A stretch of 39,842 nt of DNA from positions 1 to 39,842 of the forward strand of contig CACWHX010000011.1 in the NCBI GenBank assembly GCA_902760845.1, written 5' to 3'. This DNA is from Oscillospiraceae bacterium (GTDB lineage Bacteria > Bacillota > Clostridia > Oscillospirales > Oscillospiraceae). The notes under the pieces are model-generated. The model searched no databases. It worked only from the letters and a program-made list of their open reading frames with translations, and was not told the DNA's origin. Both the position numbers and the translations under genes were made by a program. This document shows, piece by piece, positions 17,960 to 29,583 of the stretch; the first letter of the stretch is position 1; each line of letters opens with the position of its first letter.

Positions 17960-18702
17960 GCTTTGAAGACGTCGCCTTTCAGTACGAGGGCGAGGACCTG
18001 CCCATGCTGGATGGGCTGAGCTTTCACATCGAGCGGGGCGAATTTGTCTCGCTCATCGGCGCGAGCGGCTGCGGCAAATCCACGATCCTCCGGCTGGCGA
18101 GCGGCCTGCTCCAGCCGGCGCACGGCGCCATCCGCGCCGCCGGCGCGGATATCCGGACGCAGCGGCGCTGGTGCGGCTACATGCCGCAGAGCGACCTGCT
18201 CTTCCCCTGGCGCACCGTGGGGCAGAATCTCCGCCTCCCGCTGGAGCTGCGGGGCGGCCTGTCCCCGGCGGAGATGGACGCGCGCGTTCTCGAGACGCTG
18301 CGGCGCGTGGGGCTGGACGACTGCCGCGACAAGCGCCCGGCGGAGCTTTCCGGCGGGATGCGCCAGCGCGCGGCCTTTGCGCGCACGCTGCTCACGGGCT
18401 CGGACCTGCTGCTGCTGGACGAGCCGTTTTCTGCGCTCGATTTCATCACCCGCGTGACGATGCGCGAGTGGCTGCTGCGGCAGTGGGAGCAGACGCACAA
18501 AACCATTCTCTTCATCACGCACGATGTGGAGGAGGCGCTGTTTCTCTCCGGCCGCGTGCTCGTGGCGGCGGAGCGGCCGATCCGCGCGCTGCGGAGCGTC
18601 CCGGTGCCGCTGGCGATGCCGCGCACGACGGAGGACCTCGCCGCGCCGGAGGTGCAACGGCTCAAAAACGAACTGATCGGCCTGCTGCGAAAAGAGGGAT
18701 AA
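17953..18702 (+). CDS. thiZ: ABC transporter ATPase for the pyrimidine precursor
   Basis: Cytoplasmic energising subunit, 249 residues, NitT/TauT-like nitrate/taurine/HMP class. Walker A GASGCGKST at 36-44, Q-loop MPQSDLLFPW (Gln 79), signature LSGGM at 132-136, Walker B LLLLDEP at 152-158 and switch His 190 are all intact. The ATG overlaps the end of tenA by seven bases, implying coupling. The permease follows after two bases. Assignment to thiamine precursors rests on tenA, the ThiY-like lipoprotein and the TPP riboswitch nearby; by sequence alone it could serve another NitT/TauT substrate. Confidence 0.87.
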   Translation: MLSFEDVAFQYEGEDLPMLDGLSFHIERGEFVSLIGASGCGKSTILRLASGLLQPAHGAIRAAGADIRTQRRWCGYMPQSDLLFPWRTVGQNLRLPLELRGGLSPAEMDARVLETLRRVGLDDCRDKRPAELSGGMRQRAAFARTLLTGSDLLLLDEPFSALDFITRVTMREWLLRQWEQTHKTILFITHDVEEALFLSGRVLVAAERPIRALRSVPVPLAMPRTTEDLAAPEVQRLKNELIGLLRKEG

Positions 18703-18704
18703 CG

Positions 18705-19457
18705 ATGCCGAAGCGAAAAAATGTATATCTCCCCTCGGCGCTGCTTGTGGCGCTTTTTCTCATCGTGTGGCAGGCGCTTGCCATGGGCATGGACGCGGCG
18801 TATATCCTCCCCTCGCCGGTGCAGGTGGTGCTGCGGCTGTGGGCTCTGCGCGGCCCGCTTTTCACGGCGCACCTGCCGGCGACGATGTCGGTCACGCTGA
18901 TCGGCCTGGGCTTTTCGCTGGCGCTGGGCGTGGCGCTCGCGCTGCTGATGGACGCGAGTCCCACGGCGGAGCACGCGCTCTATCCGCTCATCGTCGCCTC
19001 GCAGACGATCCCGACGACGGCGCTCGCGCCGCTGTTCGTGCTCTGGTTCGGATACACGATCTGGAGCAAGGTGCTCGTGACGGTGCTGATGACGTTTTTC
19101 CCCGTCGTCATCACGGTGTTCGACGGCTTTCGCTCCGTCAGGACGGACATGATCGACCTGATGACGACGTTCGGCGCGACGCGCGGGCAGATTTTCCGCA
19201 AGCTGAAGCTCCCGGCCGCGCTGCCGTATTTCTTCTCGGCGCTCAAGATGGCGGTACCGCTCTCGATCATCGGCGCGGCCATTGGCGAGTGGCTGGGCGC
19301 GCAGGAGGGCCTGGGCTATTTCAGCCGCCGCATGATGACGCAGCTCGACGGGGCGGGCGTGTTCGCGCCTATTTTGCTGCTGTCGCTCGTGGCGATGGCG
19401 CTGGTCGGCGTCGTGTCGCTCCTCGAGAAGCGCGCCGTCACATGGCGCGGCGAGTAA
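18705..19457 (+). CDS. thiX: ABC transporter permease for the pyrimidine precursor
   Basis: Membrane subunit of 250 residues with about six hydrophobic segments, NitT/TauT (BPD_transp_1) family. A lysine-rich start (MPKRKNVYLPS) precedes the first segment. The ATPase-contact loop is in LMTTFGATRGQIFRKLKLPAALPYF, the EAA-like motif with the conserved Gly. AAIGEWLGAQEGLGY is typical of this subfamily. The ATG has an AGAGGGA site and lies two bases after the ATPase stop. Together with the ATPase and the lipoprotein coded on the other strand it makes a complete importer. Confidence 0.88.
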   Translation: MPKRKNVYLPSALLVALFLIVWQALAMGMDAAYILPSPVQVVLRLWALRGPLFTAHLPATMSVTLIGLGFSLALGVALALLMDASPTAEHALYPLIVASQTIPTTALAPLFVLWFGYTIWSKVLVTVLMTFFPVVITVFDGFRSVRTDMIDLMTTFGATRGQIFRKLKLPAALPYFFSALKMAVPLSIIGAAIGEWLGAQEGLGYFSRRMMTQLDGAGVFAPILLLSLVAMALVGVVSLLEKRAVTWRGE

Positions 19458-19477
19458 TGCGCCGCCGCGATTCGTGA

Positions 19478-19506
19478 TTGAAAAAATCCGGCGCGGATGC
19501 TACAAT
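19478..19506 (+). promoter_or_regulatory. Promoter of the MsmK-type ATPase
   Basis: -35 TTGAAA (19478-19483), 17-base spacer and -10 TACAAT (19501-19506). Start near 19513, giving a 200-base leader. No terminator separates it from the permease gene 20 bases upstream. Confidence 0.78.
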
Positions 19507-19512
19507 GGCCCC

Positions 19513-19712
19513 ATGGCGCACAGTGCGCCGCACCCAAATTTGAACCCCCGGCGCGGCTACTCCATTTCCATAGCCGCCCGGCGGAAAAAAGGAGGAAACC
19601 CCCGCCCGGCCGGCGGTGCGGCAGTGTGGAGACCTGCCGCAATGGCGCGAAGGTTCCGCTCCTTCGCGGCGAGAAGGGCAGCGCGGAGGCCTGTCCTTTA
19701 CGGCCAGAAGGT
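19513..19712 (+). other. Structured 5' leader of the MsmK-type ATPase
   Basis: The leader contains four consecutive inverted repeats: 19515-19529 (GGCGC stem), 19553-19559 with 19571-19577 (GCGGCTA/TAGCCGC), 19617-19624 with 19634-19641 (TGCGGCAG/CTGCCGCA) and 19646-19653 with 19661-19668 (CGCGAAGG/CCTTCGCG). An AAAAAAGGAGG stretch at 19584-19594 is not followed by a plausible ORF start. The reading frame stays open through the leader because it is GC-rich, but the predicted peptide is low-complexity and not family-like. No known riboswitch core was recognised. Confidence 0.55.
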
Positions 19713-20831
<1,119 letters not shown>

Positions 20832-20853
20832 AACCCCAGCGGAATCAAACAAA

Positions 20854-20887
20854 CCCCCGGCGAGACCTCAAAAGGTCCCGCCGGGGG
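20854..20887. terminator. Bidirectional terminator between the MsmK-type ATPase and ruvX
   Basis: A 15-bp stem with one A-C mismatch (CCCCCGGCGAGACCT at 20854-20868 with 20873-20887). On the minus strand it is followed by TTTGTTTGATT, and on the plus strand only by TCGGCATTT, so it is stronger for ruvX. Confidence 0.8.
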
Positions 20888-20937
20888 TCGGCATTTCCAG
20901 CGACATATGCGACGGAAAAATTCCGCGGCCGCCTTCC

Positions 20938-21372
20938 CTACTTATCAACAAGCCCGCTTTCCGACAAACGCGCGTCGAGATAGCCCTCCAGAATGAGACT
21001 CGCGGCGACGGCGTCCACGGTTTTGCGGTGCTTTTTTTCCTTTTTCCCGTTGGCGCGCAGGATGTTGTGCGCCTCTATGGAGGACCGCCGCTCGTCCCAG
21101 AGCACGACCTCCAGCCCGGTTGCCGCGCGCAGGCGGTCCGCCACCAGGCGGCTTTTTTCCGCGCGCGGCCCCTCCGAGCCGTCCATATTCTTCGGCAGAC
21201 CCAGCACCAGCAGCGCGGCGTCGTTTTCCCGCGCGGCCGCGGCGATCCGCTCCACCGCGCGGTCGAGATCCCATTCCTGCAGCGTCCACGCGCGGCCGCA
21301 CAGCGTCGCCCCCTCGTCCGAGAGCGCGAGGCCGATGCGCCGGTCTCCATAATCAATTCCAAGGATCCGCAT
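20938..21372 (-). CDS. ruvX: RuvX/YqgF family putative Holliday junction resolvase / pre-16S rRNA nuclease
   Basis: The 144-residue RNase H-like protein is the usual YqgF size. Seen are MRILGIDYGDRRIGLALSD with the first catalytic Asp, LVLGLPKNMDGSEG, VVLWDERRSS, and KTVDAVAASLILEGYLD with the final Asp. The family acts in 16S rRNA 5' maturation in several bacteria; a resolvase role is less certain. The ATG has AGGAG about 10 bases upstream; a frame extending further upstream is not conserved. It is divergent from the AEC permease and has no clear promoter of its own in the 60 bases between. Confidence 0.93.
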   Translation of the reverse strand: MRILGIDYGDRRIGLALSDEGATLCGRAWTLQEWDLDRAVERIAAAARENDAALLVLGLPKNMDGSEGPRAEKSRLVADRLRAATGLEVVLWDERRSSIEAHNILRANGKKEKKHRKTVDAVAASLILEGYLDARLSESGLVDK

Positions 21373-21429
21373 GGCGTATCCGCTCCTTCCGCGAGACCCG
21401 CTCCCGCATTGGTTTTCCTGTGTCAACGG

Positions 21430-21458
21430 TTGCAATTTTGATCGAATCGGCGTAAACT
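21430..21458 (+). promoter_or_regulatory. Possible promoter of the AEC permease
   Basis: -35 TTGCAA (21430-21435) and -10 TAAACT (21453-21458) are 17 bases apart, each matching the consensus at four of six positions. It lies 33 bases before the chosen start. Confidence 0.5.
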
Positions 21459-21491
21459 GGGCGCGATATTGCACGACGGGGAAGTGTGCCT

Positions 21492-22430
21492 GTGGAAAAT
21501 CTGATGCTTTCGGTCAACGCCGTTCTGCCGATGTTTCTCATGATGGCGACGGGATATCTGACGCGCGCGCTCGGCGTGCTGGACCGGGAGGATACGCCGA
21601 AGATCAACCGAATCGCGTTTCGCGTGTTTTTGCCGTGCCTGCTCTTTTATAACATTTACTGCTCCGATCTCTCCTCGGCCGTCCGTCCGCGGCTGATTGC
21701 GTTTGCCGTCGTCGGCGTGCTGGCGGTGTTTGCGTGCGCGGTGCTCGCGGTGCTGCAGCTGGAGCCGGAGAATGACCGCCGTGGCGTGCTCATCCAGGGC
21801 ATTTTCCGCAGCAATTTCGTCATCATGGGCCTCCCGATTGCGGAGGCGCTGGTCGGCGGGGAAAAGCTCGGCCCGATCGCGATTCTCATCGCCATCGTGG
21901 TGCCGCTGTTCAACTTCCTGGCGGTCGTGGCGCTGGAGGTGTTTCGCGGCGGCAGGCCGAAGCTCGGCGAGGTGGTCGTGCAGATTCTGAAAAATCCGCT
22001 CATCGTCAGCTCCGTAATCGGCATCGCGTTTCTGCTGCTGCGCATCCGCCTGCCGCACGCGATTGAGCAGGCCGTGTCGGGCCTGGGCAGCGTGGCGACG
22101 CCGCTGCAGCTGTTTTTGCTGGGCGCCTTCTTCCGCTTCGACGGGCTGCGGCGCTACCGCCGCATGCTCACGGCCGTCACGCTCGTAAAGCTGGTCGTCA
22201 CGCCGGCGGTCATGCTCAGCGCCGCGGCGCTGCTCGGCTTTCGCGGCGTGGAGTTCGTGGCGCTGATCGGCATTTTCGCCTCGCCGACGGCGGTGAATTC
22301 CTTCACCATGGTGCAGCAGATGGGCGGCGACTCGGAGCTTGCCGGGGACATCGTGGTCACGACCTCGGCGTTTTGCATGCTCTCGTTCTTCGGCTGGATT
22401 CTGCTGTTCAAAACGCTTGCAATCTTCTGA
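21492..22430 (+). CDS. AEC family membrane transporter (auxin efflux carrier-like)
   Basis: Integral membrane protein of 312 residues with about ten hydrophobic segments in two five-helix halves, the layout of the AEC (PIN-like) family. Seen are LSVNAVLPMFLMMATGYLTR at the N-terminus, FRSNFVIMGLPIAEAL around the conserved Asn before the unwound helix, and ASPTAVNSFTMVQQMGGD in the second half. The start is GTG at 21492, with GGGGAAG seven bases upstream and MENL as family-like N-terminus; a GTG two codons earlier is too close to that site. Family members export or import small organic acids such as malate or malonate; the substrate here is unknown. It converges on the GNAT gene. Confidence 0.9.
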   Translation: MENLMLSVNAVLPMFLMMATGYLTRALGVLDREDTPKINRIAFRVFLPCLLFYNIYCSDLSSAVRPRLIAFAVVGVLAVFACAVLAVLQLEPENDRRGVLIQGIFRSNFVIMGLPIAEALVGGEKLGPIAILIAIVVPLFNFLAVVALEVFRGGRPKLGEVVVQILKNPLIVSSVIGIAFLLLRIRLPHAIEQAVSGLGSVATPLQLFLLGAFFRFDGLRRYRRMLTAVTLVKLVVTPAVMLSAAALLGFRGVEFVALIGIFASPTAVNSFTMVQQMGGDSELAGDIVVTTSAFCMLSFFGWILLFKTLAIF

Positions 22431-22440
22431 GCCCGCGCCT

Positions 22441-22469
22441 CCGGCACCCGCCTACCTGGCGGGCGCCGG
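22441..22469. terminator. GC hairpin at the AEC-GNAT convergence
   Basis: CCGGCACCCGCC (22441-22452) can pair with GGCGGGCGCCGG (22458-22469) with one mismatch and a five-base loop. It overlaps the GNAT stop codon. Reading plus, ATACTGCTTTTGC follows, so a weak terminator for the AEC gene is possible. Confidence 0.4.
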
Positions 22470-22952
22470 ATACTGCTTTTGCAGAAAGATCGTGCCGTTT
22501 TCCTCCCCGCCGCAGGGGAGATAGCCGTGCGCGGCGAACAGCGCCAGCGCCGCCCGGTTCGTGTGAAACACGTGCGTCACGATGCGGCCAAACTCGCCCC
22601 GCTCCGCGATGGTCTCCACCGCGCGGAGCATCGCCGCGCCGCGGCCCTGCCGCCGGTGCGGCTCATAGACGTAAAAGTCATTGAGAAACACCGTCTCCGG
22701 CTCCGTCGTGTCGCACCACACCTCGCCGACGACCGCGCCGTCCGCCTCCGCCGCGAGGAAATAGTGCAGCGGCGTGTCCATGCCGTTCGGCAGGCCCTCG
22801 TCCAGCGCGCCCTGCGCCTCGGCCACGGCGTGCGCCTCCACGTCCGTCTGCCCGGTGCGCAGCAGCTCCTGCACATACCGGGCCAGATTTCGCTGCAAAA
22901 ACCGCTCATATTCCGCCGGCGTCATGGGCCGCAGCTCTACCGTTTGACTCAT
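22452..22952 (-). CDS. GNAT family N-acetyltransferase
   Basis: Predicted 166-residue acetyl-CoA-dependent acyltransferase. The central strand FLNDFYVYEPHRRQGRGAAML carries the acetyl-CoA motif (R/Q-x-x-G-x-G/A; RQGRGA at 101-106). HVFHTNRAALALFAAHGYLPCG is the typical C-terminal block. The N-terminal half (MTPAEYERFLQRNLARYVQELL) resembles GNAT proteins of unknown substrate. AGAGG lies about 8 bases before the ATG. It follows rnhA by 108 bases on the same strand and may be the end of the gyrase operon, though hairpins separate them. Substrate unknown. Confidence 0.88.
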   Translation of the reverse strand: MSQTVELRPMTPAEYERFLQRNLARYVQELLRTGQTDVEAHAVAEAQGALDEGLPNGMDTPLHYFLAAEADGAVVGEVWCDTTEPETVFLNDFYVYEPHRRQGRGAAMLRAVETIAERGEFGRIVTHVFHTNRAALALFAAHGYLPCGGEENGTIFLQKQYPAPAR

Positions 22953-22971
22953 CCGAAACGCCTCTCAGACC

Positions 22972-23068
22972 TTCGCGGATTCTTTCCGCGAAAATTTTCA
23001 ATCCATTTTGGCCCGGCGACCTGCGCGGCGTGCCAAACCCAAATCTGATGCTTGCCTGCGTCAGATTT
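22972..23068 (-). other. Two hairpins between rnhA and the GNAT gene
   Basis: An 8-bp inverted repeat (AAATCTGA at 23041-23048 with TCAGATTT at 23061-23068) contains the rnhA stop codon in one arm. A second perfect repeat, TTCGCGGA/TCCGCGAA (22972-22979 with 22985-22992), lies nearer the GNAT start. Neither has a good U-tract on the minus strand. They could partly terminate or protect the rnhA mRNA end. Confidence 0.5.
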
Positions 23069-23501
23069 GCTGAAATTTTTCCCGTTCCGCTACGGCCAGC
23101 GCGTCGCAGCGGTTGTTATATTCGTTGTCGGCGTGCCCCTTGACCCAGTGGAATCGCACCGTATGCGTCTGCAGCAGCGCGTCGAGCGTCTGCCAGAGGT
23201 CGGTGTTTTTCAGCTCGCCGCCCTTGCGCTTCCAGCCCTTTTTCTTCCACTCGCGCAGCCACCCCAGATTGATGGCGTTCGCAAGATACTGGCTGTCGGT
23301 ATAGAGCTCCACCTGGCACGGCTCTCTGAGCGCCTGCAGCGCCGTGATCGCGCCCAGCAGCTCCATGCGGTTGTTGGTCGTCTCCGGTTCGCCGCCCGAG
23401 AGCTCCTTTTCATGCCCGCCGTAGCGGAGGATCGCCGCCCACCCGCCGGGACCGGGATTGCCCGAGCACGCCCCGTCGGTATAGATCGTGACGTGCTTCA
23501 T
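23061..23501 (-). CDS. rnhA: Ribonuclease HI
   Basis: Removes RNA from RNA-DNA hybrids such as R-loops and primers. The 146 residues carry the complete active site: Asp 9 ([15 protein letters not shown]), Glu 47 (NRMELLG), Asp 69 (YTDSQYL), His 123 ([10 protein letters not shown]) and Asp 133. A basic segment [14 protein letters not shown] matches the substrate-binding handle of the E. coli type enzyme. It overlaps gyrA by four bases (ATGA) and so is probably translated with it. Placing an R-loop-removing enzyme with gyrase makes sense, since both limit R-loops behind RNA polymerase; that functional link is inference. Confidence 0.96.
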   Translation of the reverse strand: MKHVTIYTDGACSGNPGPGGWAAILRYGGHEKELSGGEPETTNNRMELLGAITALQALREPCQVELYTDSQYLANAINLGWLREWKKKGWKRKGGELKNTDLWQTLDALLQTHTVRFHWVKGHADNEYNNRCDALAVAEREKFQQI

Positions 23502-26014
23502 GCCTCCGGCTCCTCAGCGGACGCTTCCTCGGCGGGCGCCTCCTCCGGCGCGCGGTCGGTGAGCGCGACGGAGATGACCTTCGCCCCCTCCGCGACGCGC
23601 ATGATGCGCACGCCCTGCGTGGCGCGGCCGAGTGTGGAGATGCCGTCCGCCGCCATGCGGATGATCGTGCCGTCGTCCGACACGACGAGCACGTCGTCCT
23701 CATCCGCCACGATCTTGACCGCCGCGACGCTGCCGGTCTTGGCCGTGACGTTGTAGTTTTTCATGCCGGAGCCGCCGCGGTGCTGCGGCTCGTCCCCGCC
23801 GCCGCGGACATAGTCCCCAGTCGGGGTGCGCTTGCCGTAGCCGTGCTCCGTGATGGACAGGACGCACGCGCCCGGCCGCGCGATTTCCGCGCCGACGCAG
23901 TAGTCGCCGCCTTTCAGCCGGATGCCGCGCACGCCCACGGCCTCGCGCCCCATGGGGCGCACGTCCGTCTCGGCAAAGCAGATTGCCTGCCCGTCCCGCG
24001 TGGCCATGAGAATGTTCTGTGCCCCGTCCGTGCGCATGACGTTGATGAGCTCGTCCCCTTCGTCCAGCCCCAGCGCGCGGATGCCGACGCTGCGGATGTT
24101 TTTGAGCGCGGCCAGCGCCATACGCTTGACCGTGCCGTGCTTCGTCGCGAACAGGAGGAACGAGCCGTCCTCCATCTCGCGCACATGCAGCATGGCGTTC
24201 ACGCGCTCGCCCGGCTCGACCGGGATGATGTTCACGATGTTCGTGCCGCGTGCGGCGCGGCTCGCCTCCGGGATCATATAGCCCTTCTTGCGATAGGCGC
24301 GGCCGCGGCTTGTAAAGAACAGAATAAAGTCATGCGTCGAGGCGGTGAACACCGTCTCCACATAGTCCTCCTCGCGCAGCGTCTGCGCGCGCACGCCTTT
24401 GCCGCCGCGCTTCTGCGCGGTGTATTCGTCCGCCGGGACGCGCTTGATGTAGCCGCCGTGCGTGAGCGTAAAGACGCATTCCTCCTCCTCGATGAGGTCC
24501 TCGATGTCAATGTCGTCCTCGATGTCCTGAATCTCGGTCAGGCGCCGGTCGCCGTATTTGTCGCGCAGGGCGATGAGCTCGTCCTTCAGCACGAGCTTGA
24601 CCTTTTCGGGGTCGTCCAGCAGCCCGCGATAATAGGCGATGCGCGCTTCCAGCTCGTCATACTCCGCCTGGAGCTTCTCGCGCTCCAGACCCTGCAGCGC
24701 CTTGAGCCGCATGTCCAGGATGGCCTGCGCCTGCACCTCGGAGAGGCTGAAGCGCGCCATCAGATTTTCCTTCGCGTCGTCATAGCTCTCGCGGATGATC
24801 TTGATGACCTCGTCGATGTGCTCCTCCGCGATGAGCAGCCCCTCCAGCAGATGCGCGCGCTCGAGCGCCTTTTTGAGATCAAATCTCGTGCGCCGGACGA
24901 TGATCTCCTCCTGGAACGTGAGATATTCGTCCAGAATGTGCCGCAGGGAGAGAATCTTCGGCTGGGTCTGATTTTCCACCAGCGCGAGCATGTTGACGGC
25001 GAACGTCGTCTGCATCTGCGTCTGGGCGAAGAGCCGGTTCAGAACGACCTGCTGATTCGCGTCCTTTTTCAGCTCGATGACGATGCGCATGCCGTTGCGG
25101 TCCGATTCGTCGCGCAGGCCGGAGATGCCGTCCAGCTTCTTGTCGCGCACCTGCTCGGAGATGTTCTGGATGAGCTGGCGCTTGTTCACCTGATAGGGCA
25201 GCTCCGTCACGATGATGCGCTCGCGGTCGTGCCCCCACGTCTCCAGCTCCGTCCGCGCGCGCACGACGATGCGGCCGCGGCCGGTGGCGTACGCCGCGCG
25301 GATGCCGCTGCGGCCGACGATGATGCCCTTCGTGGGAAAATCCGGCCCCGTGACGTGCTGCATGAGATCGGAGAGCGTCGCCTCCGGATTTTCCAGCACG
25401 CACACGCAGGCGTTGATGACCTCGGTGAGATTGTGCGGCGGGATATTCGTCGCCATGCCGACGGCGATGCCGCTGCTGCCGTTGACGAGCAGATTCGGAA
25501 ACCGCGCCGGCAGCACGCGCGGCTCGCGGCGGGATTCGTCAAAGTTCGGATCCCAGTCCACGGTGTCCTTGTCGATGTCGCGGAGCATTTCGTTCGCGAT
25601 TTTCGACATGCGCGCCTCCGTATACCGGTAAGCGGCCGGCGGGTCGCCGTCCACGGAGCCGAAGTTGCCGTGTCCGTCCACGAGCATATAGCGCATGGAA
25701 AAATCCTGCGCCAGGCGCACCATCGCGTCATAGACCGAGGCGTCGCCGTGCGGGTGATACCGGCCCAGAACGTCGCCGACGCAGGTGGCGGATTTCTTAA
25801 ACGGCTTATCCGAGGTGAGATTGTCCTCATACATCGCGTAGAGGATGCGCCGGTGCACGGGCTTGAGTCCGTCGCGCACGTCCGGCAGGGCGCGCCCGAC
25901 GATAACGCTCATCGCGTATTCGATATAGGAGCTCTGCATTTCCGACACGAGCTCGCTCGTTACGATCTTTTGTTCCGGGAACAGAATGTCCTCCGGCTTA
26001 TAGTCCTTCGCCAT
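23498..26014 (-). CDS. gyrA: DNA gyrase subunit A
   Basis: Breakage-reunion subunit that introduces negative supercoils with GyrB. The 838 residues have the catalytic Tyr at 131 ([18 protein letters not shown]). The quinolone-determining region reads [19 protein letters not shown], with Ala 92 at the position of E. coli Ser 83 and Asp 96 at Asp 87. The GyrA box QKRGGKG at about 532-539 begins the DNA-wrapping beta-pinwheel and marks gyrase, not topoisomerase IV. The C-terminal tail is acidic ([15 protein letters not shown]). AAGGGGTG precedes the ATG, 13 bases after gyrB. Confidence 0.97.
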   Translation of the reverse strand: MAKDYKPEDILFPEQKIVTSELVSEMQSSYIEYAMSVIVGRALPDVRDGLKPVHRRILYAMYEDNLTSDKPFKKSATCVGDVLGRYHPHGDASVYDAMVRLAQDFSMRYMLVDGHGNFGSVDGDPPAAYRYTEARMSKIANEMLRDIDKDTVDWDPNFDESRREPRVLPARFPNLLVNGSSGIAVGMATNIPPHNLTEVINACVCVLENPEATLSDLMQHVTGPDFPTKGIIVGRSGIRAAYATGRGRIVVRARTELETWGHDRERIIVTELPYQVNKRQLIQNISEQVRDKKLDGISGLRDESDRNGMRIVIELKKDANQQVVLNRLFAQTQMQTTFAVNMLALVENQTQPKILSLRHILDEYLTFQEEIIVRRTRFDLKKALERAHLLEGLLIAEEHIDEVIKIIRESYDDAKENLMARFSLSEVQAQAILDMRLKALQGLEREKLQAEYDELEARIAYYRGLLDDPEKVKLVLKDELIALRDKYGDRRLTEIQDIEDDIDIEDLIEEEECVFTLTHGGYIKRVPADEYTAQKRGGKGVRAQTLREEDYVETVFTASTHDFILFFTSRGRAYRKKGYMIPEASRAARGTNIVNIIPVEPGERVNAMLHVREMEDGSFLLFATKHGTVKRMALAALKNIRSVGIRALGLDEGDELINVMRTDGAQNILMATRDGQAICFAETDVRPMGREAVGVRGIRLKGGDYCVGAEIARPGACVLSITEHGYGKRTPTGDYVRGGGDEPQHRGGSGMKNYNVTAKTGSVAAVKIVADEDDVLVVSDDGTIIRMAADGISTLGRATQGVRIMRVAEGAKVISVALTDRAPEEAPAEEASAEEPEA

Positions 26015-26027
26015 TCGCCAGCACCCC

Positions 26028-27962
<1,935 letters not shown>

Positions 27963-27995
27963 CTATAAACCTACCGTTTCAAAAAAATTGCGTTC

Positions 27996-28265
27996 TTAAA
28001 GCGTCTCCAGACCGCTGGACATGCCGCGCTTCTGGAGCGTTGCGGTGCTGAGCTGGGAGAGGATGAGCCGCTGCCCGCTGCCGAGCGAGCAGAGGACGAA
28101 GGCCTTCGGCAGCTCCTGTCCCGCCGCGTTTTCCACCTGTCCCGCCCGCTCGATCATGGCGAGCGTCTCGCGCGTGCGGTGCGACCAGCCGGCCGTGTCC
28201 AGATCAAAGATGCCGACGACGCTTTTTTTGCGCACGACGACGTTGTTTCCCAGATGCAGATACAT
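27996..28265 (-). CDS. remB: RemB/YaaB-like DUF370 family protein
   Basis: Small protein of 89 residues. The start MYLHLGNNVVVRKKSVVGIFDLD is the recognisable DUF370/RemA-RemB N-terminus. The gene sits between recF and gyrB exactly as yaaB (remB) does in Bacillus. In that genus RemA is a DNA-binding regulator of matrix genes and RemB has a related role; function here is not known. A short tail (LGSGQRLILSQLSTATLQKRG) extends past the conserved core. The ATG shares one base with the recF stop. Confidence 0.88.
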   Translation of the reverse strand: MYLHLGNNVVVRKKSVVGIFDLDTAGWSHRTRETLAMIERAGQVENAAGQELPKAFVLCSLGSGQRLILSQLSTATLQKRGMSSGLETL

Positions 28266-29365
28266 CAGCGCACGCTCCCGTTCCGGATCAGGATGACCTT
28301 CCCGCCGGTCCGCGCGAGGATCTGCTCGTCCTCGCAGCAGGTGATAAGCGTCTGCCCGCCGCCGATGCGGTTGAGGACAAATTCCTGCCGCTTCGCGTCC
28401 AGCTCCGAGAGGACGTCGTCCAGCATCAGAACCGGCGGCTCGCCGAACTCGTCGCGAAAAATCTCCCTCTCCGCCAATTTCAGCGAGAGGGCGGCGGTGC
28501 GCGTCTGCCCCTGCGAGGCGAACGCGCGCGCGGGCTGGCCGTTGATGTCGATGACGAGCTCGTCCTTGTGCGCGCCGGTGAGACACTGGGCGCTATCCAG
28601 CTCCGCGCGGCGGTGCCGCTCCTGATGCTCGCAGAGCGCGTAATAGATTTCCTTCTCCGCGCCGAGCGGGTTTTCCACGCTGCTCACGGTCTGATACCGC
28701 ATGCTGAGCGTCTCCCGCCCGCCGGAAAATTCGCTGTGGATGGGTCCCGCCGCCGCGTCCAGACGCAGCGCATAGGCCGCGCGGTAACGGATGAGCTTTG
28801 CCGAGACGCGGCACATCTGGTCGGAGAAATCGTCCAGCATATCCAGCAGCGACGGCTTTTCGCGCCAGTCGCGCAGAATGCTCAGCTTCTGGTCGTAGAG
28901 CCGGTGATATTCGCTCAGCAGCGCGCCGTATCCGGGGCGGAGCTGCGTGATGGCAAGGTCCATCATCTTCCGCCGCTCGGCGGCGCCGCTGCGGATAATG
29001 TTCAAATCGTCCGGGCAAAAGAGCACCGCGGCAAACTCGCCGGAGAGCTCCGCCGCCGTTTTGCGCACGCCGTTTTGAAAAATCTGCTTGCGCTGGCCCT
29101 GCCGCAGCACGATCTTCACCGTCTGCTCCCGGCCGTGCGCCGTCACGTCCGCGAGAATTTCCGCGCTGCTGAAGGCAAAGCCGATCAGCTCCCGGTCAAA
29201 CCGCGTGCGAAAGCTGCGCCCGCCGGTGAGCAGATACACCGCCTCCAGCAGATTCGTCTTGCCCTGCGCGTTTTCGCCGGAGATCACGTTGATGCCGGGC
29301 GCGAAATCCACAGTGGCAAATTCATAGTTGCGCCAGCCGTTGAGCGCGATTCTCTGAATCTCCAT
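28265..29365 (-). CDS. recF: DNA replication and repair protein RecF
   Basis: SMC-like ATPase that helps load RecA at gaps and stalled forks. The 366 residues start MEIQRIALNGWRNY; Walker A GENAQGKT is at 30-37. Near the C-terminus are LTGAHKDEL, the signature-like ASQGQTRTAALSLKLAE and Walker B VLMLDDVLSELD. The true start is the ATG at 29365, sharing one base with the yaaA stop (TGATG); the longer open frame upstream overlaps yaaA in another frame. It also overlaps remB by one base, so three consecutive genes are linked by coupled starts. Confidence 0.96.
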   Translation of the reverse strand: MEIQRIALNGWRNYEFATVDFAPGINVISGENAQGKTNLLEAVYLLTGGRSFRTRFDRELIGFAFSSAEILADVTAHGREQTVKIVLRQGQRKQIFQNGVRKTAAELSGEFAAVLFCPDDLNIIRSGAAERRKMMDLAITQLRPGYGALLSEYHRLYDQKLSILRDWREKPSLLDMLDDFSDQMCRVSAKLIRYRAAYALRLDAAAGPIHSEFSGGRETLSMRYQTVSSVENPLGAEKEIYYALCEHQERHRRAELDSAQCLTGAHKDELVIDINGQPARAFASQGQTRTAALSLKLAEREIFRDEFGEPPVLMLDDVLSELDAKRQEFVLNRIGGGQTLITCCEDEQILARTGGKVILIRNGSVR

Positions 29366-29577
29366 CAGCTCTGCTCCACCCGGATCGTCTGTCCAGCGAA
29401 GGTGACCGTGTCGCCCGCGCGCAGCTTTTTGCCGCGCATGGCGCAGACCGCGCCGTTTACGGAGACGAGACCGTCCGCGATCACGGACTTCGCCTCCCCG
29501 CCCGTGCCGACCAGCGCCGCGAACTTCAAAAGCGCGTCGAGGCGGATATACTCCGTCGAAATCGAAATGCTTTCCAT
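29365..29577 (-). CDS. yaaA: S4-domain RNA-binding protein YaaA
   Basis: A 70-residue protein made almost wholly of one S4 RNA-binding domain: YIRLDALLKFAALVGTGGEAK, then IADGLVSVNGAV and LRAGDTVTF. It lies between dnaN and recF, as yaaA does in Bacillus subtilis. The exact RNA target of the family is not clear; a role in ribosome assembly has been suggested. It starts six bases after dnaN with no strong ribosome site, so translation may depend on dnaN. Confidence 0.93.
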   Translation of the reverse strand: MESISISTEYIRLDALLKFAALVGTGGEAKSVIADGLVSVNGAVCAMRGKKLRAGDTVTFAGQTIRVEQS

Positions 29578-29583
29578 ACGTTG

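Noticed and set aside
19530..19562. A tRNA-like T-arm (GGTTCAAAT) on the minus strand
   Set aside because: The flanking bases do not form the five-pair T stem, and no acceptor or anticodon arms could be found.
19497..19712. N-terminal extension of the MsmK-type ATPase through the leader
   Set aside because: The frame is open but codes Pro/Arg-rich sequence unlike the family, and it begins ahead of the predicted transcript start.
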